The translations under genes and the position numbers were made by a program. A DNA stretch of 64,000 bases, taken from positions 1 through 64,000 of the forward strand of contig CAZTFC010000002.1 in the NCBI GenBank assembly GCA_964612075.1, read 5' to 3'. The DNA is from UBA2219 sp964612075 (GTDB taxonomy: Bacteria > Desulfobacterota > Deferrimicrobia > Deferrimicrobiales > Deferrimicrobiaceae). Below, piece by piece: positions 33,985-42,310 of this stretch (the stretch's first letter is position 1; each line of letters opens with the position of its first letter). The notes beneath the pieces were generated by a model. That model saw only the letters and a list, made by a program, of their open reading frames with translations, was not told the origin of the DNA and did not search any database.

Positions 33985-34218
33985 ACAACTACCGACAGCC
34001 CTCCATCGCCGGCAGGTTCATCCCTGGACCTTCGAATGCTCCCGGAGGCGTAACACGGCCAGCGCCTCGGCGATTTCCCGGCCCTTGGCCTCGATGATGT
34101 CCGTAAGCTCCATTTCGATATAGACGCCGCTCCGAGGAAGACCCCCGCTGCGTCCCTCCGCGGAAAGGCGCAGCACGAAGATAACGCCTTCCAACCCCTC
34201 CGATGGCAGAATGAAGGG

Positions 34219-35292
34219 ATGGACATCGCCCTGACCCTGCTCCTCGCGTTCCTCCTGCCGCTCGCCGGCGCGGCGGCGGCGGGAAAGCCCCCGGGGTTCT
34301 ACCTTCAGTTCCCCCCGAAGACGCCCGACCTGCCGCACGCGCCGTTCTCCTGGCCGGTGTTCGTCGGGCTCGCGCTGTTCATCCTCGCGGCGACGGCGCC
34401 GCTCGTCCTGCGGTTCCTCCGTCGCCGCGGGCATGCGGCGGCGCGCGGGGCCGCGGGGCCTTATCCCTGGTGGGGGTGGGTCGGCCTGGCGGCGGGCGCC
34501 GCGGCATGGGTCATCGCCTGGAGCCGGTTCCCCTGGATGGGGGAGCTGCAGGCGCACACGTTCACGCCGCTTTGGCTCTCCTTCATCCTGGTCGTCAACG
34601 CGGTCCTGCACCGCAGGACGGGGCGGAGCCCCCTGCTCTCGGAGGCGCGCCGCTTCCTCCTTCTCTTCCCGGCGAGCGCGGCGTTCTGGTGGTCCTTCGA
34701 GTACCTCAACCGCTTCGTGGGGAACTGGCGGTATGTCGGGGGAAGGGAATTCGGCTCGGGGGAGTATTTCCTCTTCGCCACCCTGCCGTTCTCCACCGTC
34801 CTCCCCGCCGTCCTCTCCGTCCGGGAGCTGATCCTGTCCTGCCCCGGGTTCGACGCGGCGTTCCGCGACTGGAGGCGCTTCTCTCCCTCGCGCCCGCGGG
34901 CGGCCGCGGCGGCCGCGCTCCTGTTCGCCTGCGCCGGCCTGCTGGGCGTGGGGTTCGCGCCCGGTCTCGTGTACCCGCTGGTCTGGGTCGCCCCCCCGCT
35001 CCTCCTGCTCTCCCTCGCCGCCCTCCGCGGCCGGCCCCACGCCCTTTCCGGCATCGCCGGAGGCGACTGGCGCGGCTTTTGCGCCTCTAGCGCGGCGGCC
35101 CTTTTCTGCGGCTTCTTCTGGGAGATGTGGAACAGCGGCAGCGCGATGAAATGGGTGTACGACGTCCCGTACGTCGACGCGTTCCGGCTCTTCGAGATGC
35201 CGCTCCTCGGGTACGCGGGATACCTGCCGTTCGGGATCCTCTGCGCCCAGGTCGGAGGAAAATTTCTCTACCCCCGGCCGCAAGTGAGATAG
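34219..35292 (+). CDS. Polytopic membrane protein of unknown function
   Basis: A 357-residue protein with about nine hydrophobic helices. The N-terminus has a signal-like helix ending AGAAAAG. The most distinctive part is near the C-terminus: FFWEMWNSGSAMKWVY, then FRLFEMPLLGYAGYLPFG, and earlier FWWSFEYLNRF. These aromatic and acidic residues within membrane segments look conserved-family-like, but I cannot name the family. It lies 58 bases upstream of the pentaheme cytochrome gene and could be cotranscribed with the Act/Qrc-like complex. No ribosome binding site stronger than AGAATGAAGGG precedes the ATG. Confidence 0.72.
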   Translation: MDIALTLLLAFLLPLAGAAAAGKPPGFYLQFPPKTPDLPHAPFSWPVFVGLALFILAATAPLVLRFLRRRGHAAARGAAGPYPWWGWVGLAAGAAAWVIAWSRFPWMGELQAHTFTPLWLSFILVVNAVLHRRTGRSPLLSEARRFLLLFPASAAFWWSFEYLNRFVGNWRYVGGREFGSGEYFLFATLPFSTVLPAVLSVRELILSCPGFDAAFRDWRRFSPSRPRAAAAAALLFACAGLLGVGFAPGLVYPLVWVAPPLLLLSLAALRGRPHALSGIAGGDWRGFCASSAAALFCGFFWEMWNSGSAMKWVYDVPYVDAFRLFEMPLLGYAGYLPFGILCAQVGGKFLYPRPQVR

Positions 35293-35350
35293 AATCGTTT
35301 CTTAAAGCAGCGGACCTTCGTTCTCGATCGCACAGCCGGAGAGGGAATCG

Positions 35351-35851
35351 ATGACCCGGAAGCGCCCGCTCACCGCCTCCGCAGCGCCCTTCCTCATCCT
35401 GGCGCTGCTGTTTCCGACGGGAACCGCCTGGGCGGATCCTCTTCCCCAGCCGATCGCCTTCCCGCACATGGTCCACGTGACCGGCTACGGGTTCGATTGC
35501 CTGTATTGCCACTCCTCCGCGGACAAGTCCCAATACGCCAATATCCCGTCGGTCTGGAAATGCATGACGTGCCACCGGACGATCGCGACGGACAAGCCGG
35601 AAGTGGAAAAGCTCGCGCGGTACTGGCAGGAGAAGAAGCCGGTCCCCTGGAACAAGGTGATCGACGTGCCGAACCATGTCTATTTCCCCCACTGGAAGAT
35701 GGTGAACGCGAAGGTGGCCTGCCTGACCTGCCACCCCGGGATGGAGCACGCCTGGGTCGCGGAGCAGAAGCGCGAGTTCGGGATGGGGATGTGCATGGAT
35801 TGCCACCGCATAAGGAAGGCATCCATCGACTGCTGGACCTGCCACTACTGA
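35351..35851 (+). CDS. actA: Pentaheme c-type cytochrome, ActA/QrcA-like
   Basis: A 166-residue periplasmic cytochrome with an N-terminal signal or anchor helix (about residues 9-28) and five CXXCH motifs at 50-54, 71-75, 124-128, 148-152 and 161-165. Histidine-rich spacing (FPHMVHV, FPHWKM) supplies sixth ligands as in cytochrome c3/c7-type folds. Leading an operon of MopB, FeS and NrfD proteins, it corresponds to the multiheme subunit of alternative complex III (ActA) or Qrc (QrcA), accepting electrons from the FeS chain. The ATG at 35351 follows GGAGAGGGAATCG. Confidence 0.87.
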   Translation: MTRKRPLTASAAPFLILALLFPTGTAWADPLPQPIAFPHMVHVTGYGFDCLYCHSSADKSQYANIPSVWKCMTCHRTIATDKPEVEKLARYWQEKKPVPWNKVIDVPNHVYFPHWKMVNAKVACLTCHPGMEHAWVAEQKREFGMGMCMDCHRIRKASIDCWTCHY

Positions 35852-35876
35852 ATCCGGGGGACGGGAAGGGAACCGC

Positions 35877-38069
35877 ATGCTGGATCGGAGGCAATTCCTG
35901 AAGCTGGGCGGGGCGGCGGCCTTCGCCACCCTCTTCGGGGGATGCGAAAAAGCCCGGAAGCAGATCATCCCCTTCGTCCTGCCCCCGGAAAACCAGATCC
36001 TCGGGGAGGCGCTCTGGTACGCCTCCGCGTGCGGGCAATGCCCGGCCGGATGCGGCGTCGTCGTCCGGGTCTCGGAGGGGCGGGCGAAGAAGATCGAGGG
36101 GAACCCGCTCCACCCGGTGAACCGCGGAAAGCTCTGCGCCCGCGGGCAGGCGGCCCTGCAGGCGCTCTACCACCAGGAGCGGCTTTCCGGGCCGATGAAG
36201 CTTGCCGGGGCGCGCGGGTCGGGTAGCTGGCAGCCGGTTTCCTGGGAAGAGGCGCTCTCCCTTCTGATGACGCGGCTCAAAAACCTTCGGGCGGAGGCGC
36301 CGGCGTCGCTCCTGATGCTCACGGAGCCGATGCGGGGACACGAAGGGCTGGTGGCCGGCCGGTTCATGAAGGCGTTCGGCTCCCCGAACCGCGTGGCGTG
36401 GGACCCGTTCGGGCGGGACGCCCTGCTGGCCGCCTGCGAAGCGGTCCACGGCATGCGCGACCTTCCCGAGTACGACATCGCGAACGCCCGGTACCTGCTC
36501 TCCTTCTCCGGGGATTTCCTCGAGACGTGGGTCTCCCCGGTGCACTACGCGGAGGCGTACGGCCGGATGCGGGGAAGCCGGGAGACCGTTCGCGGGAAAT
36601 TCCTCCACTTCGGGCCGCGCCTGTCGATGACCGCGGCCTGCGCCGACCGGTACCTGCAGATCGCGCCGGGAACGGAGGGGGTCGTCGCCCTGGGGATCTC
36701 CCACGTGGCGATCCGGGACGGGCTCACCCCGCCGGCCGCCGCCGCGGGACACCTGATGGCCGCCGGGCTTTCCGCGTATTCGCCGGAGGCCGTGGAGAAG
36801 CGGACGGGGGTCCGCGCTTCCGACCTGGCCCGGGCGGCGAAGGAGTTCTTCGGAAACCAGCCGGGGCTGGCGATCGGCGGGACGGCCTGCGGCTCGGGCG
36901 CCGCCGGCGTCTTCCACCATGCCGCGGTGGAGCTGTTGAACGCGCTCTCGGGAAGCGCGGGGCTTCCGGGCGGCGTCTCCTTCCCGGACCGCTCCCGCGC
37001 CTACGCCCGGTACGGGGCGGAGAGCCCTCTCCTCTCGCCATCCCCGGAAAGCGGGTATGCGGCCGTCCGCGATGCGGCGGGGAAGATGCGCAAAGGGATG
37101 TTCCGGATGGCGATCCTCGCAGGGTCGTCCAACCCGGCGTTCACCCTTCCGCCCGCCATGAGATTCGCCGAGGCGCTTTCGAACGTGCCGTTCACGGTGG
37201 CGTTCGCCTCTTTCCTCGACGAGACATCCTCCCTGGCCGACCTCGTATTGCCGGTCCCGACCCCCATGGAAACGTGGGGCGACGACATCGCGCCGGTCGG
37301 GCACGGCGGCGCGGTCACGCTCCGCCAGCCCGTCGTGGAGCCGTTCCGGGACGCGAGGTCGATGGCCGACGTGCTGCTCGCGGCGGCGGCGGAGCTGGGG
37401 GGGGAATCGGCCCGGGCCCTGCCCTGGAAATCGATGAGGGATTGCATCGAGAAGATCTACGGCGGCCCCGGCGAAAGGCTGGAAAAGGCGCTCCGGGACG
37501 GCGGCGTCTTCCCCTCCGACGCGGCCCCCTTGCGCGCGATGCGGAAAGGGGCGGTCCTTCCTCCCAAAGCCCCGCGGGAGGCGGCGGGCGCCGTCGACCC
37601 CGGGAAATACCCGCTGTCGCTGCACCTGTACCCGTCCACCGCGCTGTACGACGGGCGGGGAGCCAACCTCCCCTGGCTCCAGGAACTCCCGGACCCCCTC
37701 ACCACGGCGTTGTGGAGGAACTGGGTGGAGCTGAACCCGAAGACCGCGGAAAGGATGGGACTCGCGGACGGAGACGGGGTCACGATCGCGTCGGCGCACG
37801 GGAAGATCACCGCGCACGTCGCGTTCAACCCGGGGCTGGCTCCCGATGTGGCCGCCATGCCCACGGGGCAGGGACATTCGCGGTACGGCCGCGCAGCGGA
37901 GGGACGCGGTGAGAACCCGTTCTCCCTCCTGCCGGAGGCTCCGGAAGGCGGGGCGGCAGGCCTCGCCCTGCAGTCCGCCCGGGTCGCGCTGGAGAAAACG
38001 GCGCTCCCCACCCGGCTGGTCCGGTTCGCGCATCCCGAGGGGCAATGGAAGCTGAGCAACCTCCTGTGA
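35877..38069 (+). CDS. Molybdopterin-oxidoreductase-like subunit (ActB1/QrcB-like)
   Basis: A 730-residue MopB-superfamily subunit. The N-terminus has a Tat-type RRQFLK (4-9) followed by a lipobox-like LFGGC (Cys23), suggesting a Tat-exported, possibly lipidated protein. A [4Fe-4S] motif is present: Cys52, Cys55, Cys59 and Cys87. The position where catalytic relatives have a molybdenum ligand reads FSGDFLETWVSP without Cys, SeCys or an evident Ser ligand, as in ActB and QrcB, which carry no molybdopterin. It is probably a structural and electron-transfer subunit. The FeS domain fused to it in most ActB proteins is here encoded separately, 13 bases downstream. Confidence 0.87.
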   Translation: MLDRRQFLKLGGAAAFATLFGGCEKARKQIIPFVLPPENQILGEALWYASACGQCPAGCGVVVRVSEGRAKKIEGNPLHPVNRGKLCARGQAALQALYHQERLSGPMKLAGARGSGSWQPVSWEEALSLLMTRLKNLRAEAPASLLMLTEPMRGHEGLVAGRFMKAFGSPNRVAWDPFGRDALLAACEAVHGMRDLPEYDIANARYLLSFSGDFLETWVSPVHYAEAYGRMRGSRETVRGKFLHFGPRLSMTAACADRYLQIAPGTEGVVALGISHVAIRDGLTPPAAAAGHLMAAGLSAYSPEAVEKRTGVRASDLARAAKEFFGNQPGLAIGGTACGSGAAGVFHHAAVELLNALSGSAGLPGGVSFPDRSRAYARYGAESPLLSPSPESGYAAVRDAAGKMRKGMFRMAILAGSSNPAFTLPPAMRFAEALSNVPFTVAFASFLDETSSLADLVLPVPTPMETWGDDIAPVGHGGAVTLRQPVVEPFRDARSMADVLLAAAAELGGESARALPWKSMRDCIEKIYGGPGERLEKALRDGGVFPSDAAPLRAMRKGAVLPPKAPREAAGAVDPGKYPLSLHLYPSTALYDGRGANLPWLQELPDPLTTALWRNWVELNPKTAERMGLADGDGVTIASAHGKITAHVAFNPGLAPDVAAMPTGQGHSRYGRAAEGRGENPFSLLPEAPEGGAAGLALQSARVALEKTALPTRLVRFAHPEGQWKLSNLL

Positions 38070-38082
38070 CGGCGGAGACGGC

Positions 38083-38781
38083 ATGAAACACAAGTGGGTG
38101 ATGGCGATCGACCTCGACCGGTGCACGGGCTGCGGAGCGTGCGTGGCCGCCTGCGTCGCCGAGAACAACATCCCGACGGTGGGCGAGGCCGAGGCGGGGA
38201 TGGGCCGGCTCATGCAGTGGATCCGTGTGGCGCGCTACTGGGACGAGGAGCACTCCGGGGCGAACGCCGTGTACCTCCCGGTCCTGTGCATGCAATGCGA
38301 GCGCGCCCCCTGCGAGACCGTCTGCCCGGTGTACGCCACCTACCACAACGAAGACGGGCTCAACGCCATGGCCTACAACCGGTGCGTGGGGACCCGCTAC
38401 TGCGCGAACAACTGCCCCTATTCGGTGAGGGTCTTCAACTGGCGCGACCATGTCTGGGAGAAGCCGCTCGACGAGCAGCTCTCCCCGGACCTGTCGGTCC
38501 GTTCCCGCGGCGTCATGGAAAAGTGCACCTTCTGCATCCAGCGGATCCGCCGCGCGAAGGAAGCGGCGGCGGCGGAAAAACGCCCGATCCGGGACGGCGA
38601 GGTCGCGCCGGCGTGCGTGCAGACCTGCCCGCCCGGGGCGCTGCTGTTCGGGGACATCGGAGACCCGGACAGCGAGATCGCCCGGAAGCTCGCCGATCCC
38701 CGCCGCTTCCGGCTGATGGAACACCTGGGCACCGAGCCGCGGGTATGGTACCTGAAGCGGCGGAAAGGAGCCGGCCTGTGA
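38083..38781 (+). CDS. Ferredoxin-type FeS subunit (ActB2/QrcC/PsrB-like)
   Basis: A 232-residue protein with four FeS-cluster binding groups: Cys14, 17, 20, 24; Cys70, 73, 78, 82; Cys102, 108, 112; and Cys149, 152, 179, 183. The third group contains the family hallmark GTRYCANNCPY. Fifteen ligands suggest three [4Fe-4S] and one [3Fe-4S] cluster, as in ActB. No signal peptide is seen, so it probably travels with its Tat-exported partner. It would carry electrons from the NrfD quinol site to the pentaheme cytochrome. The next gene overlaps its stop as GTGA. Confidence 0.9.
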   Translation: MKHKWVMAIDLDRCTGCGACVAACVAENNIPTVGEAEAGMGRLMQWIRVARYWDEEHSGANAVYLPVLCMQCERAPCETVCPVYATYHNEDGLNAMAYNRCVGTRYCANNCPYSVRVFNWRDHVWEKPLDEQLSPDLSVRSRGVMEKCTFCIQRIRRAKEAAAAEKRPIRDGEVAPACVQTCPPGALLFGDIGDPDSEIARKLADPRRFRLMEHLGTEPRVWYLKRRKGAGL

Positions 38782-40169
38782 GCGGCGACCACCTGTCGCG
38801 CGTCGATCCGGAGGAGCTCTACCGGGACCTTTCCCGGTCCAACCTCCCCCCGACGAAGCGTTGGTACCTTGTCGCCGGGCTTCTCCTCCTGGTCGTCCTC
38901 TGGGGCACGGGCTGCTTCGTCTACATGATGAAGACCGGGATGTGGGTCACCGGCCTCAACCGGCCGGTCATGTGGGGCGTCTTCATCGCAACCTTCGTCT
39001 TCTGGATCGGCCTGTCCCACTCCGGGACGCTGATCTCGGCCATCCTTCGCCTCACGAACGCCACCTGGCGCGCGCCCATCCTGCGAGGCGCGGAGGCGAT
39101 GACCGCCTTCACGCTCATGGTGGGCGGCCTCTTCCCGCTCATCCACATCGGACGCAACTGGCGTTTCTACTACATGATCCCGTACCCGAACTCGCGCGAG
39201 CTCTGGCCCAACCTGCGGTCTCCGCTGATGTGGGACGCGGTGGCGATCAACACGTACCTCCTGGGGAGCCTCACTTTCCTCTACTTCGGCATGATCCCCG
39301 ACCTCGCCATCGCCAGGGACCGCTCCACGGGCTGGCGGAAGAGGTTCTACTCCGTCCTCGCGCTGGGCTTCCGCGGGTCCCACAGCGAGTGGCGGCGGTA
39401 CCACATCGCGTCGACCATCTTCGCGATCCTCATCATCCCGGTGGCCGTCTCGGTCCACTCGATCGTCGGGTGGGATTTCGCGATGGCCAAGGTGCCCGGC
39501 TGGCACAGCACCATCTTCGCCCCCTATTTCGTGACCGGCGCGATCTTCTCGGGGATCGCCGGCGTGGTGCTCGTCATGGCGGCCCTGCGGAAGGCGTACC
39601 GGCTCGAGAGGGTGCTCACGACGGTCCAGTTCGAGAACCTCGGGAAGCTCCTCTGCGTGATGTCGCTTTTGTGGGGATACTTCTACTTCGCCGAGTTCCT
39701 GACGGTCTGGTACAACCGGAACCCCGAGGAATGGGAGGTCTTCCGCTCCTACGGCGGCCATTACCTGCCGTTGTGGCTGTCGATGGTCGTCTGCAACTTC
39801 GTCATCCCGTTCCCCATGCTGTGCATGCGCAGGGTCCGCCGCTCGGTCCCGGCGCTGTGCTTCGCCTCGTTCCTCGTCGTCATCGGGATGTACGCGGAGC
39901 GCGTCCTGATCGTCGTGCCGTCGCTGGCGCGCCGCAACGACCCGTTCATCTGGAACAACTATTTCCCGTCCTGGGTGGAGCTCTCCATCCTGGCCGCGGC
40001 GCTCGCCATGTTCCTGCTGCTGTACATCGTCTTCGCCAAGCTGTTCCCGATCGTGGCGGTCAGCGACGTCCAGGAGCGGCTGTTCCAGGCCACGGACCGG
40101 GCCGTGGGCCGCGCGACCGTCGAGACGATCGCGCGCCCGGAAGGCCACGGAGAAGGGGGGCACGGATGA
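38778..40169 (+). CDS. actC: NrfD/PsrC-like quinol-binding membrane subunit (ActC/QrcD)
   Basis: A 463-residue integral membrane protein with about ten helices. NrfD-family landmarks include WGVFIATFVFWIGLSHSGTL, RGAEAMTAFTLMVGG, a conserved FPLIHIGR and HSIVGWDFAMA. It is the site where menaquinol or ubiquinol is oxidised in Act and Qrc complexes. The GTG at 38778 overlaps the FeS gene stop and is preceded by AAAGGAG. Only one such subunit is encoded here; canonical ACIII has a second, ActF. Confidence 0.9.
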   Translation: MSGDHLSRVDPEELYRDLSRSNLPPTKRWYLVAGLLLLVVLWGTGCFVYMMKTGMWVTGLNRPVMWGVFIATFVFWIGLSHSGTLISAILRLTNATWRAPILRGAEAMTAFTLMVGGLFPLIHIGRNWRFYYMIPYPNSRELWPNLRSPLMWDAVAINTYLLGSLTFLYFGMIPDLAIARDRSTGWRKRFYSVLALGFRGSHSEWRRYHIASTIFAILIIPVAVSVHSIVGWDFAMAKVPGWHSTIFAPYFVTGAIFSGIAGVVLVMAALRKAYRLERVLTTVQFENLGKLLCVMSLLWGYFYFAEFLTVWYNRNPEEWEVFRSYGGHYLPLWLSMVVCNFVIPFPMLCMRRVRRSVPALCFASFLVVIGMYAERVLIVVPSLARRNDPFIWNNYFPSWVELSILAAALAMFLLLYIVFAKLFPIVAVSDVQERLFQATDRAVGRATVETIARPEGHGEGGHG

Positions 40170-40690
40170 GCGGCGTCGTGGTGGTCGGCCTGTTCGAAAG
40201 CGTCGAGAAGGCGGCCTCCGCGGGCGACGCCTTGCGGGCGCTGCCGCTGCCCGAAGAGAGGATCACGTGCATCTCTTCGTTCCCGCTTCCGGACGGCGCC
40301 GTCTGCCGGGACACCCGCCCGATCCGGTTCCCCCGGTTCACCCTCCTGGGGTGGTTCCTCGGCTTGTTCGCCGGGCTCGCGCTCGCCCTGGCGACGTACC
40401 TCCTCTACCCGCTCATCACCGGGGGGAAGGCGATCATCTCCGTCCCGCCGACCCTCATCGTCGCCTACGAAGTCGCGATGCTCGGCGCGCTGATCGGCAC
40501 CGCGGCGGCCGGCTTCCGCGAGATGGGGCTCTTGCGGTTCCGCACGAAGACCGTCCACGACCCGAGGATCCAGGACGGCCGGATCCTCGTCTGCGCCACC
40601 GTCGCGACCGGGGACGAGGAGCGCGCGGCGATCGATGCGCTGTCCGCCGCGGGAGGCGCCGACGTGCGGGCGGAGGAAGGGACGATATGA
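40166..40690 (+). CDS. actD: DUF3341 membrane subunit (ActD-like)
   Basis: A 174-residue protein matching ActD. A soluble alpha/beta part (VVVVGLFESVEKAASAGDAL) is followed by two membrane helices (about residues 55-75 and 95-115) and a short C-terminal strand region. ActD has no cofactor and is a structural part of alternative complex III. Its presence separates this operon from plain Qrc, which lacks it. The ATG overlaps the upstream stop as ATGA. Confidence 0.85.
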   Translation: MSGVVVVGLFESVEKAASAGDALRALPLPEERITCISSFPLPDGAVCRDTRPIRFPRFTLLGWFLGLFAGLALALATYLLYPLITGGKAIISVPPTLIVAYEVAMLGALIGTAAAGFREMGLLRFRTKTVHDPRIQDGRILVCATVATGDEERAAIDALSAAGGADVRAEEGTI

Positions 40691-41190
40691 AACGGACCTT
40701 CCCCTCCCCCGCCGCCCTTCTCCTGGCCGTCGCGCTGGCCGCGTCGTCGTTCGCCGGGTGCGAGAAGCTCGACCGGGACATGTACGACAACCCGGCCTTC
40801 CGCCCCCAGGAGGAGCCGGTCCGCCTTCCCCCCGAAGGTTCCGTGCCCACCAAGGGGTCGGGACGCGTCCCCCTGCCGGGAACCCCGGCGGCGGCGGCAG
40901 CCGGGAACCCGGAACGGATGGACGATTCCGCGCGGATCCGGGGAAAGGAGCTCTACGGCATCCATTGCGCCCCGTGCCACGGCCTCTCGGGCAAGGGGGA
41001 CGGACGCGTCGCGGGGAAATTCGTCCCGACGCCCGCCGACATCTCCGCCGGAGCCGGCGGGATCCACCCCCCCGCGGGCGAACGGTTCTCCGTCCTCACC
41101 CACGGGAAAAACGGCATGCCCGCCTTCCGTTACGACCTCACCGAGCGGGAGCGGTGGCTTGTGGCGGCCCACGTCGAAACGCTGAAATAA
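40687..41190 (+). CDS. actE: Monoheme cytochrome c lipoprotein (ActE-like)
   Basis: A 167-residue lipoprotein. The signal peptide ends with FAGC (Cys25), then DRDMYDNPAFRPQEEP, the ActE-type linker sequence. A single CXXCH (CAPCH, 94-98) and a distal Met in GKNGMPAF give a cytochrome c fold. It would be the exit site for electrons from the complex towards soluble cytochrome or a terminal reductase such as the NorC-like diheme protein encoded upstream. The ATG overlaps the actD stop as ATGA. Confidence 0.88.
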   Translation: MKRTFPSPAALLLAVALAASSFAGCEKLDRDMYDNPAFRPQEEPVRLPPEGSVPTKGSGRVPLPGTPAAAAAGNPERMDDSARIRGKELYGIHCAPCHGLSGKGDGRVAGKFVPTPADISAGAGGIHPPAGERFSVLTHGKNGMPAFRYDLTERERWLVAAHVETLK

Positions 41191-41200
41191 GGGTCGCGCG

Positions 41201-41932
41201 ATGTGCCGGATGATCGCCTTTGCCTCTTCCTCGCCGGAGAACGCCTCCCCCTATCTCGCCCACCTCGCGCGGCTCTGCGAGCGCGGGAACCTCGTGGCGG
41301 GCTGGGAGAAGCACTCCGGGGGGAACCACCCGGACGGCTGGGGGGTCGCCTGGCGCGAGGGGGACGAGATCCGCTGCGTCCGCAGCGGGAAGCCGGCCTC
41401 GGCCGACCCGCTCCTTTCGGAGCTTCGCGTGCGGACCGACCGGTTCATCGGGCACGTCCGGTTCGCCTCGGACCCCGCGACGGTCCACGCAGGGAATTCC
41501 CACCCCTTCCTCGCCGCGGGAATCGCCCTCGCCCACAACGGGACGTTCCGTGGAAGGATCGGCGAAGAGGCGGACGCGCGGCGCGTCAGCGACTCGCTGG
41601 TGTTCCTGGAGCGGCTGGCCGAACGGTGGAAGGAACGCACGCCTGGGGGGCTGGCGGAGGTCCTGCGGGAGATGCTTTCCGACGGCCCGCTGGTGGGGAA
41701 ATACTCCGCAGCGAACCTGCTGATCGCCGCGGGAGACCGGCTTTTCGCGCTCCGGCGCTTCCGGAGGCATCCGGAATACTACACGCTTTACGCCGCGGAG
41801 AGGAACGGGGCCCGGATCGTGTCGAGCCAGCCGCTCGACGAAGGGAAGGGGTGGCGGCTGCTCGAGGACGGCGAGCTGCTCGACCTGGTCTCGGGCGAGT
41901 CGATCTCCGTCGTATCGCCCGGCGCCCCTTGA
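41201..41932 (+). CDS. Class II glutamine amidotransferase-like protein
   Basis: A 243-residue Ntn-hydrolase of the GATase_4/YafJ type. The nucleophile Cys2 (MCRMIAF) is in place, with NHPDGWGVAW, IGHVRFASD, NSHPFL and LAHNGTF forming the glutamine site. It stands alone without a synthase domain, so it supplies ammonia to an unknown partner or hydrolyses another gamma-glutamyl compound. It begins 10 bases after actE, though a functional link is unlikely. The ribosome binding site is weak (GGGTCGCG). Confidence 0.88.
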   Translation: MCRMIAFASSSPENASPYLAHLARLCERGNLVAGWEKHSGGNHPDGWGVAWREGDEIRCVRSGKPASADPLLSELRVRTDRFIGHVRFASDPATVHAGNSHPFLAAGIALAHNGTFRGRIGEEADARRVSDSLVFLERLAERWKERTPGGLAEVLREMLSDGPLVGKYSAANLLIAAGDRLFALRRFRRHPEYYTLYAAERNGARIVSSQPLDEGKGWRLLEDGELLDLVSGESISVVSPGAP

Positions 41933-41960
41933 AGGGCGGACGTCCCCGCCCCGGCGGCCG

Positions 41961-42230
41961 TCAATTCTTTTTGGAATGCTTCGCGAGGTCCTCGGCGACC
42001 TCGCCGACGGTCTGCTTCATGAAGCGATCGGCCGCCTTTTTCGCGGAATCCCCGGGGGAAGGCATCTTGGACACCCAGTTCGCCCCCTTCCGGATGAAAC
42101 CGCCGGCGCCTCCCACCTGCCGCACGACCGGGCGGCCGCAGTGGGGGCACTTCTCCAGCGGGGGATCCGATATCCGCTGCTCCTTCTCGAACTCCCCGCA
42201 TTCGGGGCACCTGTATTCGTAGACCGGCAA
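41961..42230 (-). CDS. FmdB-type zinc ribbon protein
   Basis: An 89-residue protein beginning MPVYEYRCPECGEFEKEQ, with a second pair CPHCGRPV. The two CXXC pairs form the FmdB/CxxC_CxxC_SSSS zinc ribbon, proposed to act in regulation. The C-terminal half is basic and helical. The ATG at 42230 follows GGGGGAGGAAGAGTT, a strong ribosome binding site. It is convergent with the GATase gene and divergent from the metallophosphoesterase gene. Confidence 0.88.
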   Translation of the reverse strand: MPVYEYRCPECGEFEKEQRISDPPLEKCPHCGRPVVRQVGGAGGFIRKGANWVSKMPSPGDSAKKAADRFMKQTVGEVAEDLAKHSKKN

Positions 42231-42310
42231 CTCTTCCTCCCCCGCAACCTTTTCCTTACCCGATTATCTCATAATGGAGGAACCTGTTTTTTTAAGAGAG
42301 GTGGCGCATT

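Noticed and set aside
34018..34113. Minus-strand frame of 31 codons reading like MELTDIIEAKGREIAEALAV
   Set aside because: The composition is protein-like, but it is very short, has no ribosome binding site at proper spacing and no recognisable family; I could not support it as a gene.
38083..41190. Polysulfide/thiosulfate reductase (Psr/Phs) operon
   Set aside because: The catalytic molybdenum ligand is not evident and the ActD- and ActE-like subunits are present, which fits Act/Qrc better.
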